From: Actinophytocola sp963727495
GTDB lineage: Bacteria; Actinomycetota; Actinomycetes; Mycobacteriales; Pseudonocardiaceae
NCBI GenBank assembly: GCA_963727495.1
Contig: CAVSGQ010000007.1
Location: 992,001 to 1,056,000, forward strand
Direction: 5' to 3'
DNA: 64,000 nucleotides
A program made the translations under genes and the position numbers. The notes under the pieces are model-generated. The model was not told the origin of the DNA. It made no database searches and saw nothing but the letters and a program-made list of their open reading frames with translations. Position 1 is the first letter of the stretch. Each line of letters begins with the position of its first letter. This document shows, piece by piece, positions 27,232 to 36,112 of the stretch.

Positions 27232-28218
27232 TCAGCGGAAGCGTTCGAACGCGGCGGTGATCTCCGGCCTGCCGGCGCCCGTGGCCAGCAGCAACTGCAG
27301 CAGGATGCGGGCCTTGGCCGGGTCGAGGAAGCCGGAGTGGATCAGCCCCCGTTCGAGCAGGTCGCGTTCCGAGCCGGGGTAGCCGTAGGTCTGGCGCAGG
27401 ACCGAGCCGGCGCCGGTGCGGGTGGACAGCACGACCGGGACGCGGGCAGCGTGCTCGGCCACCAGCGGGACCATCCCGGCGGGGACGTGGCCGGCGCCGA
27501 GACCGGCGAGCACGATGCCGTCGAACGCGTCCCCGGCCCGCCGCAGCAGCGTGCCGTCGTCGCCCAGCGCGACCGTGACCAGGCCGACGCGCAGCCCGGC
27601 CACCCGCGGGTCGGCGGGCAGCGTGAGGCCGGGGCGGGCGGCGCCGCGGATGCGCGGGTCGCCCTCCACCACCAGGCCGAGCGGGCCGAAGCCGGGCGAG
27701 ACGAACGCGCCGGTGCTGGAGGTGTGGCTCTTGCGGACGAACCGCGCGCCGTGCACCTCGTCGGACATCACCACCAGGCAGCCGAGCCCGCGGGCGGCCG
27801 GCGAGATCGCCACCCGGACCGCCGCGTACAGGTTCCCCGGGCCGTCCGCGCCCGCCGCGTCCGGGTGCCGCATCGCCCCGGTCACCACGACGGGTGCGTC
27901 GTCGGGCACGGTGAGGTCCAGGAAGAAGGCCGTCTCCTCGATGGTGTCGGTGCCGTGCGTGATCACCACGCCGTCCGCGCCGCCGGCGATCTCCGCGCGG
28001 ACCCGATCGGACAGCGCGACCAGGTCGGCGAACCCCAGCGACGGGCTCGGCAGCGAGCGCAGCGTCGTCGCGGTGATCGTCGCGTCGAGCTCGGCGAGAC
28101 CCGGGACGGACGCGACCAGGTCGTCGGCGTCGAGGGACGGGACGATGCCGCCGGACGCGCTCGGCGCCATGGCGATCGTGCCACCCATGCCGATCAGGGA
28201 GATGTGCGCCCGTTCCAC
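27232..28218 (-). CDS. L-asparaginase
   Basis: Hydrolyses asparagine to aspartate and ammonia. About 328 residues from GTG 28218. Both conserved active-site Thr regions are present: GMGGTIAM near residue 10 and THGTDTIEETAFF near residue 85. No signal peptide is seen, so it is probably cytoplasmic. The start is uncertain: no well-spaced ribosome-binding site precedes it and the frame is open far upstream. It lies between rpe and rsmB, which are adjacent or nearly so in many relatives. Confidence 0.9.
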   Translation of the reverse strand: MERAHISLIGMGGTIAMAPSASGGIVPSLDADDLVASVPGLAELDATITATTLRSLPSPSLGFADLVALSDRVRAEIAGGADGVVITHGTDTIEETAFFLDLTVPDDAPVVVTGAMRHPDAAGADGPGNLYAAVRVAISPAARGLGCLVVMSDEVHGARFVRKSHTSSTGAFVSPGFGPLGLVVEGDPRIRGAARPGLTLPADPRVAGLRVGLVTVALGDDGTLLRRAGDAFDGIVLAGLGAGHVPAGMVPLVAEHAARVPVVLSTRTGAGSVLRQTYGYPGSERDLLERGLIHSGFLDPAKARILLQLLLATGAGRPEITAAFERFR

Positions 28219-28382
28219 CTCCCTGCCCGCCTCCCTGGAATCAACCCTTGTGGTCACGTTGGTCGGTTCTGTCCGGCTTGGCGCGTAGCTGCGGCTGGGT
28301 TGCGTCCCGTTCCCCTTGGGTGCGGGTGGCGGCCACGCGGGTCGTGCTGCCCCGCGCCCGCTCGTCGACCTGAGGTCGAGTG

Positions 28383-29822
28383 TTATTTCCGGAGCAGGGC
28401 GCAGAACATGGCGTCGGTGCCGTGGCGGTGCGGCCACAGCTGCACGTACGGGCCGGCACCGAGGTTCGGCATGTCGGGGAACGACTCGCGTGCGTCCAGC
28501 GTGCTCACCCCGGTCCGGCGGACCACGTCGGCCACCACGCCGACGGTCTCGGACAGGTGCGGCGAGCACACCACGTAGCCCACGACGCCGCCGGGGCGCA
28601 CCAGGTCGACGGCGGTGAGCAGCAGCTCGCGCTGCAGCTTCGCCAGCTCGCCGACGTCGGAGGGCCGGCGCCGCCAGCGCGACTCCGGGCGGCGGCGCAG
28701 CGAGCCGAGCCCGGTGCACGGCGCGTCGACGATGATGCGGTCGAACGTGCCGGAGGCGAAGCCCAGCGAGGCGGGCTGGCGGCCGTCGCCGACGTGCACG
28801 GTGACCGGCAGGCCCTCGGTGGACCGCTCGACCAGCCGCGCCCGGTGCGGCGCCTTCTCCACCGCGTCGAGCCGCCCGCCGGCGATGCCGAGCACCGCGG
28901 CGAGCAGCGCCGACTTGCCGCCCGGCCCCGCGCACAGGTCCAGCCACCGCTCGTCGGCCCCGTCGACGTCCGGGCGGGTCAGCGCGATCGCGCACAGCTG
29001 GCTGCCCTCGTCCTGCACCGACGCGAGCCGCTCGCGCACCGGCTCCAGGCCGGCGGGGTCGCCCGCACCGGCCGCGAGCCGCACGCCGTAGGGCGAGTAC
29101 GGCGCGACCTCCCCGCCGGTCATCGCGGCAAGCTCCTCGGCGGTGATCTCGCCCGGCCGCGCCACGAGATGCACCGCGGGCCGCTCGTTGTCCGCTGCGA
29201 GCGCCTCCTTCAGCTCCCCGCCGGTGCTGCCGAGCGCGTCGGCGAACGCCCGCGCCACCCACCGCGGGTGCGCCTCGCGCATGGCCAGGTTGCCGATCGG
29301 GTCCTCGTCCGGGTCGGGTGCGAGCCGCTGCAGCCACGACTCCTCGTCCAGCTCGGAGACCTTGCGCAGCACCGCGTTGACGAACCCGGTGACCCGCGAG
29401 CCCTGCTCCGCGCGGACCAGGTCCACCGTGGAGTCCACGGCCGCGTGGGGCGGGATCCTGGTGCGCAGCAGCTGGTAGCAGCCCAGCCGGAGCACGTCCA
29501 GCAGCCCCGGCTCCACCTTGGACAGCGGCCGTTCCACGCACGCGTCGAGCACCTGGTCCAGCAGGCCGATGCAGCGGCAGGCGCCGTAGGCCAGCTCGGT
29601 CGCGAGCGCGGCGTCCCGGCCGGTGATCCGGCGCTCCCGCAGCAGCTGCGGCAGCAGCAGGTTGGCGTAGGCGTCCCGGGCGCGGACCTCGCGCAGCGTG
29701 TCGAGCGCCGCCTGCCGCGCCGGGTCCTCCACCGGCGGCCGGCTCGGCCCGGTGCGGCGCTTGGGCGGGTGCGGTGTCCTCGGCCGGGAGAACCTCGCCG
29801 GGCGCCGTCCTTGTTGCGTCAC
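28383..29822 (-). CDS. rsmB: 16S rRNA (cytosine-967 C5)-methyltransferase
   Basis: Methylates C967 of 16S rRNA. 479 residues: an N-terminal NusB-like RNA-binding domain (residues 35-165), then a SAM-dependent methyltransferase with DLCAGPGGKSALLAA, VDAPCTGLGSLRRRPE and VVCSPHLSET. The last two carry the two catalytic-type Cys residues. The N-terminus is basic and Pro-rich. GTG start overlaps the fmt stop by 4 nt. A palindrome (28365-28379) lies just past its stop. Confidence 0.96.
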   Translation of the reverse strand: MTQQGRRPARFSRPRTPHPPKRRTGPSRPPVEDPARQAALDTLREVRARDAYANLLLPQLLRERRITGRDAALATELAYGACRCIGLLDQVLDACVERPLSKVEPGLLDVLRLGCYQLLRTRIPPHAAVDSTVDLVRAEQGSRVTGFVNAVLRKVSELDEESWLQRLAPDPDEDPIGNLAMREAHPRWVARAFADALGSTGGELKEALAADNERPAVHLVARPGEITAEELAAMTGGEVAPYSPYGVRLAAGAGDPAGLEPVRERLASVQDEGSQLCAIALTRPDVDGADERWLDLCAGPGGKSALLAAVLGIAGGRLDAVEKAPHRARLVERSTEGLPVTVHVGDGRQPASLGFASGTFDRIIVDAPCTGLGSLRRRPESRWRRRPSDVGELAKLQRELLLTAVDLVRPGGVVGYVVCSPHLSETVGVVADVVRRTGVSTLDARESFPDMPNLGAGPYVQLWPHRHGTDAMFCALLRK

Positions 29823-30745
29823 GTCAGCCGCTCCCCTGGCTCGACCCGGACGCCGCGCGCCCAGTCGGTCGCCGCCATCCGTTTCTTGCCGGGGGCCTGC
29901 ACCTCGCCGAGCGCGACCGGGCCGCTCGCGGTGCCGACCAGCACGCGCTTGCGCTCGACGAGCAGCTCACCGGGCTTGAGGGAGTCCGCGCCGACCCGGG
30001 TCACGGGTCCGAGCTTGATCCGTTCGTCGCGGAACTCCACCCACGCCCCGGGGTCCGGGGTGACCGCGCGGACCAGCCGGTCGACGGCCACGGCGGGCGC
30101 GGTGAAGTCGACCTTCGCGTCCTCGGTGCTCACCTTGGGCGCGTAGCTGGCGCCCTCGGCCGGCTGCTCCACCGCGCGCAGCGTGCCGTCGGCGATGCCG
30201 TCGATCGTGGACAGCAGCAGGCCTGCGCCGGCGTCGGCGAGCCTGCCGAGCAGGGTGCCCGCGGTGTCGTCGGCCCGCACCGTCTCGGTGAGCACGCCGA
30301 ACACCGGGCCCGCGTCGAGCTCCTTCACGATCCGGAAGGTGCTCGCGCCGGTGACGTCGTCGCCGTGCCGGATGGCCGCCTGCACCGGCGCCGCGCCCCG
30401 CCACGCGGGCAGCACGGAGAAGTGCAGGTTCACCCAGCCGTGCGGCGGGATGTCCAGGGCCACCCTGGGCAGCAGCGCGCCGTAGGCGACCACCGGGCAG
30501 CAGTCCGGCGCGATCGCGCGCAGCCGGTCGAGGAACTCCGGGTCGGAGACCTTGCGCGGGGTGAGCACCTCGATGCCGCGCTCGTCGGCCAGCGCGCCGA
30601 CCGGCGAGCGGACCAGGTGCCGGCCGCGTCCGGCGGGCGCGTCCGGGCGGGTGACCACGGCCGCCACCTCGTGCCGGCCGCTGTCGAGCAGGGCGCGCAG
30701 CGACGGCAGCGCCACCTCGGGGGTTCCGGCGAATACCAGACGCAT
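29819..30745 (-). CDS. fmt: Methionyl-tRNA formyltransferase
   Basis: Formylates initiator Met-tRNA. 308 residues from ATG 30745 (MRLVFAGTPEVALP). The signature LHFSVLPAWRGAAPVQ holds the catalytic His/Asn region of the family. Starts 2 nt after the def stop, so deformylase and formyltransferase are made together; upstream open frame is a shadow of def. Confidence 0.97.
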   Translation of the reverse strand: MRLVFAGTPEVALPSLRALLDSGRHEVAAVVTRPDAPAGRGRHLVRSPVGALADERGIEVLTPRKVSDPEFLDRLRAIAPDCCPVVAYGALLPRVALDIPPHGWVNLHFSVLPAWRGAAPVQAAIRHGDDVTGASTFRIVKELDAGPVFGVLTETVRADDTAGTLLGRLADAGAGLLLSTIDGIADGTLRAVEQPAEGASYAPKVSTEDAKVDFTAPAVAVDRLVRAVTPDPGAWVEFRDERIKLGPVTRVGADSLKPGELLVERKRVLVGTASGPVALGEVQAPGKKRMAATDWARGVRVEPGERLT

Positions 30746-30747
30746 CG

Positions 30748-31296
30748 TCAGACGGCCCCGCCGAAGATCGAGTGCGGGCTCTGTTTCATGGTGGGAATCC
30801 CGCCGTCGAACCACTCGGCCTGGCGGATCTCCTTCATCGCGGCCTTGCGGGTCTCCGGGGTCAGCCGGTCCAGGAACAGCACGCCGTCCAGGTGGTCGGT
30901 CTCGTGCTGCAGGCAGCGGGCCAGCATGTCGCTGCCCTCGATCTCGACCGGTTCGCCCTGCACGTTCCAGCCGCGCGCGACCACGTTGCGGTGCCGGCGG
31001 CAGTCGTAGTACACGCCCGGGATCGACAGGCACCCCTCCTCGCCGTCCTGGTACTCGTCGTCCGCGGCGGCCCAGACCGGGTTCACCAGGTGCCCGGCCA
31101 CTCCGTCGCAGTGATAGGTGAACACGCGCAGGCCGACGCCGAGCTGCGGCGCGGCGAGCCCGGCGCCCCCTTCGGACTCCATGGTGTCCCACAGGTCCTT
31201 GACCAGGGTGCGCAGCTCCTTGTCGAAGTCCACGACCTCCACGGCGGGGGTGCGGAGCACGGGATCTCCGAAGAGCCGGATGGGCTGAACGGTCAC
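30748..31296 (-). CDS. def: Peptide deformylase
   Basis: Removes the N-formyl group from nascent proteins. 182 residues with all three motifs: GAGLAAPQLG, EGCLSIPG and QHETDHLDG, supplying the metal-binding Cys and two His. First gene of def-fmt-rsmB and divergent from the sigma factor gene; the 111-nt gap must contain both promoters. Confidence 0.97.
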   Translation of the reverse strand: MTVQPIRLFGDPVLRTPAVEVVDFDKELRTLVKDLWDTMESEGGAGLAAPQLGVGLRVFTYHCDGVAGHLVNPVWAAADDEYQDGEEGCLSIPGVYYDCRRHRNVVARGWNVQGEPVEIEGSDMLARCLQHETDHLDGVLFLDRLTPETRKAAMKEIRQAEWFDGGIPTMKQSPHSIFGGAV

Positions 31297-31407
31297 GGTT
31301 CTCCCAATTCAGGCGATGGCGGGTCGGGGGGCCGCACGCCAGTCTATTCAGTGCCGATCGGGAGCCGACGGACGCAACGGTGGGTGGGACATCGGCAACC
31401 TCATGAT

Positions 31408-32010
31408 GTGACGACCACTACGGACGAAGGTCAGGGGGTGGCGCGTGTGGCCGGTACCGGCGTCGGCTCCGACACCGAGCTGTGGCAGCGCGCCGCCGCC
31501 GGCGACCGGGCCGCGTTCGGCGAGCTCTTCGAGCGGCACGTCGAGGCGGTGTGGAACCACGCGTACCGGCTGACCGCGTCCTGGGCGCAGGCCGAGGACC
31601 TCACGTCGAGCACGTTCCTGCTGGCCTGGCGCAAGTGCCCGGAGCTGCGGCTGGTGCGCGAAAGCGCGCTGCCCTGGTTGTTCACCGTGGCCGGGAACCT
31701 GGCGCGCACCGAGTACCGCAGCACCGCGCGGTACCTGCGGGCGGTGCGCCGGCTGCCCGGCGAGCACACCGAGGCCGACCACGCGGACGCGGTCGCCCGG
31801 CGGGTCGACGACGACCGCCGCATGCGCCGCGTGCTCACCGCCGTCCGCGCGCTGCCCGACGCCGAGCGGCAGGCAGTGGAGCTGTGCCTGCTCGGCGAGG
31901 TGAGCACCGCCGACGCCGCGGCGCTGCTCGGCATCGCCGAGGTCAGCGTCCGATCCCGACTCTCCCGCGCGCGGGCCCGCCTGCGCACCGTGCTGAAGGA
32001 ACGGTCATGA
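31408..32010 (+). CDS. ECF-family RNA polymerase sigma factor
   Basis: Alternative sigma factor; regulon unknown. About 200 residues. Region 2 runs from ELFERHVEAVWNHAYRLTASWAQAEDLTSSTFLLAW (about residues 33-68) and region 4 has LPDAERQAVELCLLGEVSTADAAALLGIAEVSVRSRLSRAR near the end. GTG 31408 has no clear ribosome-binding site; GTG 31438 or 31447, behind AAGG/GGGGG, are alternatives. The stop overlaps the next gene (ATGA), the usual layout for a sigma/anti-sigma pair. Confidence 0.9.
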   Translation: MTTTTDEGQGVARVAGTGVGSDTELWQRAAAGDRAAFGELFERHVEAVWNHAYRLTASWAQAEDLTSSTFLLAWRKCPELRLVRESALPWLFTVAGNLARTEYRSTARYLRAVRRLPGEHTEADHADAVARRVDDDRRMRRVLTAVRALPDAERQAVELCLLGEVSTADAAALLGIAEVSVRSRLSRARARLRTVLKERS

Positions 32011-32819
32011 ACGACATCGACTTCCCCTCGGGCCTGCCGCCCCGCCGGCCCCTCCCGCCAGAGATCCGCGACCGGCTGCGCGGCCGGCTGCGCGCCGAGG
32101 ACCGTCGGTCCCGCCTGCGCACGCCGCTGGCGGCCGCCGCCGCGGTGGCCGTGCTCGCCGCGGGTGCGGTGATCGTCGGCCAGTCGGTGAACGGCACGCC
32201 CGCCGACTTCCACGCGGGCACGGCCCCGCCGTCCACCACGCCGGCGGCGACGACAGTGCCGCTCATCCCACCCCCGCCGGCCAAGTCCCCGGACGCGCGC
32301 AGCGCCGACGACCTCGACCGGTGCGGCACGGTGGCGGAGCGCAGCCCACGCTCGCGGGAGTTCGCCGCCCGGTCGGCCTGGGAGCCGGTGTTCACCGTCA
32401 CCAAGGACGACCATCGCATCACCGCGTTCCGGGAGTCCGGCGGCAAGCCCGGGTTCTGCGACGTCACCGCCAGCACCGCGACGGTGTCCGACCCCAGCGC
32501 CGAGCCGATGTCGCTGGGCCTGTCCGACCCGGCGGGCCGGACCTACGCGCTGTACGTGTCCGACTCGGGCGTGCTCGCCGGTGTCGTGCCGGGGTCGGTC
32601 ATGCTGACCAGCGAGATCACCGACACCCACGGACATGCCCGGATCACCGCCACGATGCAGAAGAACGGGCTGTTCGTGATGGACCTGGGCGACCTCGCCG
32701 ACGGCGACCTCATCCGCACCACGGTCCTCGACGCCGACGGGAACGGCGTGGACAGCGGCGAGATCACCTACACAAAGGCGACCGCCCGCCCGCCCGGCGC
32801 CACCGGCACCGCCGAGTAA
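32007..32819 (+). CDS. Membrane-anchored protein coupled to the sigma factor, possible anti-sigma factor
   Basis: About 270 residues: a short basic cytoplasmic N-terminus (residues 1-35), one transmembrane helix (PLAAAAAVAVLAAGAVIVG, about 36-56), a Pro/Thr-rich linker, then an exported domain with a single Cys pair. No zinc anti-sigma motif (HxxxCxxC) is visible, so the anti-sigma role is inferred only from topology and the 4-nt overlap with the sigma gene. I do not recognise the extracellular domain. Confidence 0.75.
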   Translation: MNDIDFPSGLPPRRPLPPEIRDRLRGRLRAEDRRSRLRTPLAAAAAVAVLAAGAVIVGQSVNGTPADFHAGTAPPSTTPAATTVPLIPPPPAKSPDARSADDLDRCGTVAERSPRSREFAARSAWEPVFTVTKDDHRITAFRESGGKPGFCDVTASTATVSDPSAEPMSLGLSDPAGRTYALYVSDSGVLAGVVPGSVMLTSEITDTHGHARITATMQKNGLFVMDLGDLADGDLIRTTVLDADGNGVDSGEITYTKATARPPGATGTAE

Positions 32820-32856
32820 CCCACGCCCCACCACCAACCCGAACCACCCCCACACC

Positions 32857-33309
32857 ACCGAACCGACCCCCCACACCACCGAACCGACCCCCCACACCAC
32901 CGAGTCGACCCCTCACGTCGCCGAACCGACCCGCCACGTCGCCGACCGCCGACCCGCCGGCGTTGACACCGGTGACGGGTCGTCCCTCGGCGCCGCCGAG
33001 TCGACCGCCCGCACCACCGAGTCGACCCCCACGCCACCGAGTCGACTCGCCCGCGCCACCGAGTCGACTCGCCCGCGCCACCGAGTCGACCGCTCGCGCC
33101 CGCCGGCTCGCCCGCGGACGGGTCGCCGCGCCACGGCGTCGGCTCGGCCGCGCCACGGGTCGGCTCGGCCGCGCCACGGGTCGGCTCGGCCGCGCCACGG
33201 GTCGGCTCGGCCGCGTGGCGGGTCGGCTCGGCCGCGTGGCGGGTCGGCTCGGCCGCGTGGCGGGTCGGCTCGGCCGCGTGGCGGGTCGGCTCGGCCGCGT
33301 GGCGGGTCG
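32857..33309. repeat. 20-22 bp tandem repeat array with opposing halves, between convergent genes
   Basis: From 32857 to about 33098 imperfect 20-22 bp units on the theme ACCGAGTCGACTCGCCCGC recur (the first two are 21 bp and identical, starting at 32857 and 32878). From about 33130 to 33309 the related sequence appears inverted as nine 21-bp units: one slightly longer, three of the GCGCCACGGGTCGGCTCGG type and five of the GCGTGGCGGGTCGGCTCGG type. The array fills the gap between the sigma partner gene and priA. Heptapeptide-like open frames through it are a by-product of the 21-bp period. Confidence 0.85.
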
Positions 33310-35310
33310 CTAGATCAGCTCGAGGGGGTCGAGGCGGACCCGGATCGGGTCCGGCTCCTTGCGCGCGGTCCGCACGTGCTGGGCGGTCGCGAGCGCCGCG
33401 GCCAGGGCCCTGCCGTCCGCGCGGGAGGACCGCACCAGCGCCCGCTCCCTGTCCTCCTCCTTGTCCCGCTCCCTGTCCCCGAGCGGCACCGGGCCGAGGA
33501 TCTCGCCGGACGCCGGCAGCTCGAGCTCGTCGAGGAACGTCGCCAGCGCGCCGGCCGCGCCGTCGACCGACGCCATCCGCACGGCCGGCGGAAAGCCCAG
33601 CTCGGTGCGGGCCGCAAGCTCCTGGCGCGCGTGCCACACCGGGTCCCACCGCACCAGTGCCTGGACCGGTGCCAGCGCCGACTCGGCCAGCACCACGACC
33701 CGGCCGCCGTCGCCCGCCGGGCGCACCAGCGCGGCTGCGAGCATCCAGCGCCGCAACGCCTCCTCGGCCGCCCGCAGGTCCGCGCGGCCCAGCAGCGCCC
33801 ACCCGTCGAGCAGCAGGGCCGCCCCGTACCCGGCCGGCGCGACCGGCTCGGCGCCCGGGGTGGCGACCACCAGCGCGGGCCGGTCGGCGACCTCGGCGAG
33901 CACCTCGCTGGCGCCGGAGCCGAGCACCGGCACGTCGGCGAACGCCCGCCCCAGCTCCTCCGCGGTCCGCTTGGCCCCGACGACGACGGCCCGCAACCGG
34001 CGGGACCCGCAGACCCCGCACCGGAACGCGGTGTCCGCCACCCCGCACCACCGGCAGGTGGGCGGGCGGGCCTGCGCGGCCCCGCCGGTCGGCAGCCCGA
34101 GCGGCCCCGCGCAGCGACGGCACCGGGCCGGCGCCCGGCACTGCTGGCACGCCAGTGCCGGCACGTACCCCCCGCGCGGCACCTGGACCAGCACCGGCCG
34201 CCCGCCGGCGAGCGCGGCGCGCGCCGCGTCGAAGGCCACCGACGGGATCCGGGCGGCGCGCGCCGCCGGGTCGCGGGCCAGCTGAACGTCGGACTCGCCC
34301 AGCGCGACGATCCGCGGCGAGGCCGCGCGCAGCACGTCGCGGGCGGCGACGATCTCCGGCGCCCACCCCGAGTCGACCAGCAGCTGCGCCTCCGCGGTCC
34401 GCGCGAATCCGGCCACGACCAGCGACGCGCCGGCCGCGTGCGCCCGCTGGATCAGCACGTCGCGCACGTGTGGGTAGGGCGCGTGCGGGTCAGCGTGCAG
34501 GTCGTCACCGTCGTCCCAGACGGCGAACACGCCCGGCCGGTGCACCGGCGCGAACACGCTCGCCCGCGTGCCGACCACGATGCGCGCCCCGCCCCGCAGC
34601 ACCGACAGCCACCGGCGGTACCGCTTGGCCGGGCCGGCGTCCGCGGACAGGGCGACCACCGCGTCCGCACCGGCCAGCGCCACGCACGCCGCGTGCAGCC
34701 GTGCCACGTCCCGGTAGTCGGGCACCACCAGGACCGCCCCCCGGTCGCCGGCCGCCGCGGTGGCGGCCAGCTCGGCCAGCCGCGCCGGCCAGTCCTCCCC
34801 CGGCAGCGCCTGCCACACCGTGTGGGCCTGCCGCCCGGCCCGCACCGCCTCCAGGAACGCCGTCCCGCGCGGGTACCGGCGCCACCCCGCGGCGTCCGGA
34901 GCGGCCGGCGGTGGGGCCGGCTCGGGCGGCGGCTCGGCCTCGACCTTGGCGTGCCGGGGCGGGACGGCCAGCCGCAGCACGTCGATCATGGTGCCGGCGT
35001 ACCGGTCGGCCACCGCGCGGGCCAGGGTCGCGATCTCCGGCGCGAGCACCGGCTCCGGGGACACCACCCGGGTCAGGAACCCGAGCCGGCCGGTGAACTC
35101 CGACTCGCCGGCCCGCTCGAGCAGGAAGCCGTCGACCTGCTGGCCGGCGAACCGCACGCGGACCCGGCAGCCGGGGACGGCGTCCTCGTCGAGCTGCTCG
35201 GGCACCAGGTAGTCGAACGGCCGGTCCAGGTGCGCGAGCGGGACGTCGACCACCACCCGGGCGACCGGGAGCGTGGCCGCCGGCCGCAGCTCCCCCTTGC
35301 GCGCGGTCAT
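33310..35310 (-). CDS. priA: Primosomal protein N', helicase-degenerate actinobacterial PriA
   Basis: Replication-restart protein. 666 residues. The N-terminal DNA-binding domain (VVVDVPLAHLDRPFDYLVP) and the central zinc-binding region with paired Cys (CQQCRAPARCRRC, CRWCG, CGVCG; about residues 389-430) are kept. The expected Walker A (GxxGSGKT) is absent and the DEEH box is replaced by VWDDGDD. It is therefore probably not an active helicase, which is the known state in many actinobacteria. Its 3' end runs directly into the repeat array. Confidence 0.92.
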   Translation of the reverse strand: MTARKGELRPAATLPVARVVVDVPLAHLDRPFDYLVPEQLDEDAVPGCRVRVRFAGQQVDGFLLERAGESEFTGRLGFLTRVVSPEPVLAPEIATLARAVADRYAGTMIDVLRLAVPPRHAKVEAEPPPEPAPPPAAPDAAGWRRYPRGTAFLEAVRAGRQAHTVWQALPGEDWPARLAELAATAAAGDRGAVLVVPDYRDVARLHAACVALAGADAVVALSADAGPAKRYRRWLSVLRGGARIVVGTRASVFAPVHRPGVFAVWDDGDDLHADPHAPYPHVRDVLIQRAHAAGASLVVAGFARTAEAQLLVDSGWAPEIVAARDVLRAASPRIVALGESDVQLARDPAARAARIPSVAFDAARAALAGGRPVLVQVPRGGYVPALACQQCRAPARCRRCAGPLGLPTGGAAQARPPTCRWCGVADTAFRCGVCGSRRLRAVVVGAKRTAEELGRAFADVPVLGSGASEVLAEVADRPALVVATPGAEPVAPAGYGAALLLDGWALLGRADLRAAEEALRRWMLAAALVRPAGDGGRVVVLAESALAPVQALVRWDPVWHARQELAARTELGFPPAVRMASVDGAAGALATFLDELELPASGEILGPVPLGDRERDKEEDRERALVRSSRADGRALAAALATAQHVRTARKEPDPIRVRLDPLELI

Positions 35311-35463
35311 GCGCGGTGTTTATCACGGTCCACCGTCGCGCGCCGGGCCGGATCGGCCCGGTTCACGGTCGTCGGCTCACAGGCCGCGCCCGGCGCCGCG
35401 TTCGTGGCTCGCACGCGGCGCCGGGCGTGACCCGGCAGCGTCCTGACGTCGGGGCAAAGTTCT

Positions 35464-35480
35464 CGCCGCGTCACGCGGCG
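35464..35480. other. Small palindrome in the priA-upstream gap
   Basis: CGCCGCG, TCA, CGCGGCG: a perfect 7-bp inverted repeat in the 305-nt gap between priA and the small membrane protein gene. A short open frame on the reverse strand (35307-35585) is Arg/Pro-rich and not supported as a gene. The gap should contain the priA promoter. Confidence 0.4.
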
Positions 35481-35543
35481 GCGACGTCCAGGTGCTGCTC
35501 TCCCTCCTCGGTCCGGACACGGTGTTGGTCGGGTTCGTCGGCG

Positions 35544-35600
35544 GGAGCCCGGGCCGACGTGAGCGGCGGGAGGCACACTGTGCACTCCGGCCCGGGCTCC
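35544..35600 (-). terminator. Hairpin downstream of the small membrane protein gene
   Basis: GGAGCCCGGGCCG (35544-35556) pairs perfectly with 35588-35600 around a 31-nt loop, ending 15 nt past the stop of the reverse-strand gene. Likely terminator despite the long loop. Confidence 0.6.
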
Positions 35601-35615
35601 GCGCCGAGCCGGTGA

Positions 35616-35999
35616 TCAGCCGCTGACGTGCACGTGGCCGGCGCCCCACACCGACCCGAGCACGGCGAGCGGCCAGATGACCAGCAGCGGGACGAGTCCC
35701 ACCCCCGCGACGGCCAGTACCGCGGCCGTCACGGCGGTCGCGACGAGGCCGACGTTGGCCGAGACGTAGCACAGCCCCATCGGCCCGAACAGGACGGCGA
35801 GAACGAACGCCAGCCCGACCGACTTCGGTGCCGGCTCCACGAGCGGGTAGCGGCCCGGCCCGGGCGCCTCGGCCGGCGAACCGCGGTACCAGCCACCGGA
35901 CAGCAGCGGCGGATGCGGCGGGATGACCTCGGGAACGGCGGCGTAACTCCGCGTCCACTCCGCGTTGAGGACCGGGCTCAATGTCTGGTTCGTGGCCAT
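35616..35999 (-). CDS. Small membrane protein, possible TM2-like
   Basis: 127 residues. The first 60 are polar and Pro-rich. Two transmembrane segments follow (SVGLAFVLAVLFGPMGL and VGLVATAVTAAVLAVAGVG, continuing into LVPLLVIWPLAVLGSVW), so two or three helices. Function unknown. Divergent from the Crp-family regulator gene, which may control it through the shared 113-nt promoter region. Confidence 0.75.
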   Translation of the reverse strand: MATNQTLSPVLNAEWTRSYAAVPEVIPPHPPLLSGGWYRGSPAEAPGPGRYPLVEPAPKSVGLAFVLAVLFGPMGLCYVSANVGLVATAVTAAVLAVAGVGLVPLLVIWPLAVLGSVWGAGHVHVSG

Positions 36000-36028
36000 C
36001 TTTCGTTCCCCTTGCGTTCCTGCATTTC

Positions 36029-36040
36029 GGCTGTACAGCC
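36029..36040. promoter_or_regulatory. Perfect palindrome in the Crp/membrane-protein promoter region
   Basis: GGCTGTACAGCC is a perfect 12-bp palindrome, 30 nt upstream of the membrane protein start and 73 nt upstream of the regulator start. Position and symmetry suit an operator, perhaps for the adjacent Crp/Fnr protein, but it is not the classic TGTGA-N6-TCACA site. Confidence 0.45.
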
Positions 36041-36112
36041 CATACTGGCGGGGACCGGGAACGGGTACCGTGTCAAATGGAACACCTGGACGGGGCTGGG
36101 GAGGCCCAGAAA

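Noticed and set aside
28365..28379. Palindrome TCGACCT-G-AGGTCGA after rsmB as a terminator
   Set aside because: A one-base loop makes it a poor RNA hairpin; it may be a protein site, but nothing supports a specific role.
32857..33309. CRISPR array
   Set aside because: Units are directly adjacent with no unique spacers, and no cas genes are present.
33100..33313. Heptapeptide-repeat protein (RLGRVAG-type) read through the 21-bp array
   Set aside because: A 21-bp period makes every frame repetitive; there is no start or ribosome-binding site and it lies past the true stops of both neighbours.
35307..35585. Short reverse open frame between priA and the membrane protein gene
   Set aside because: Arg/Pro-rich, overlaps hairpins, no recognisable features.
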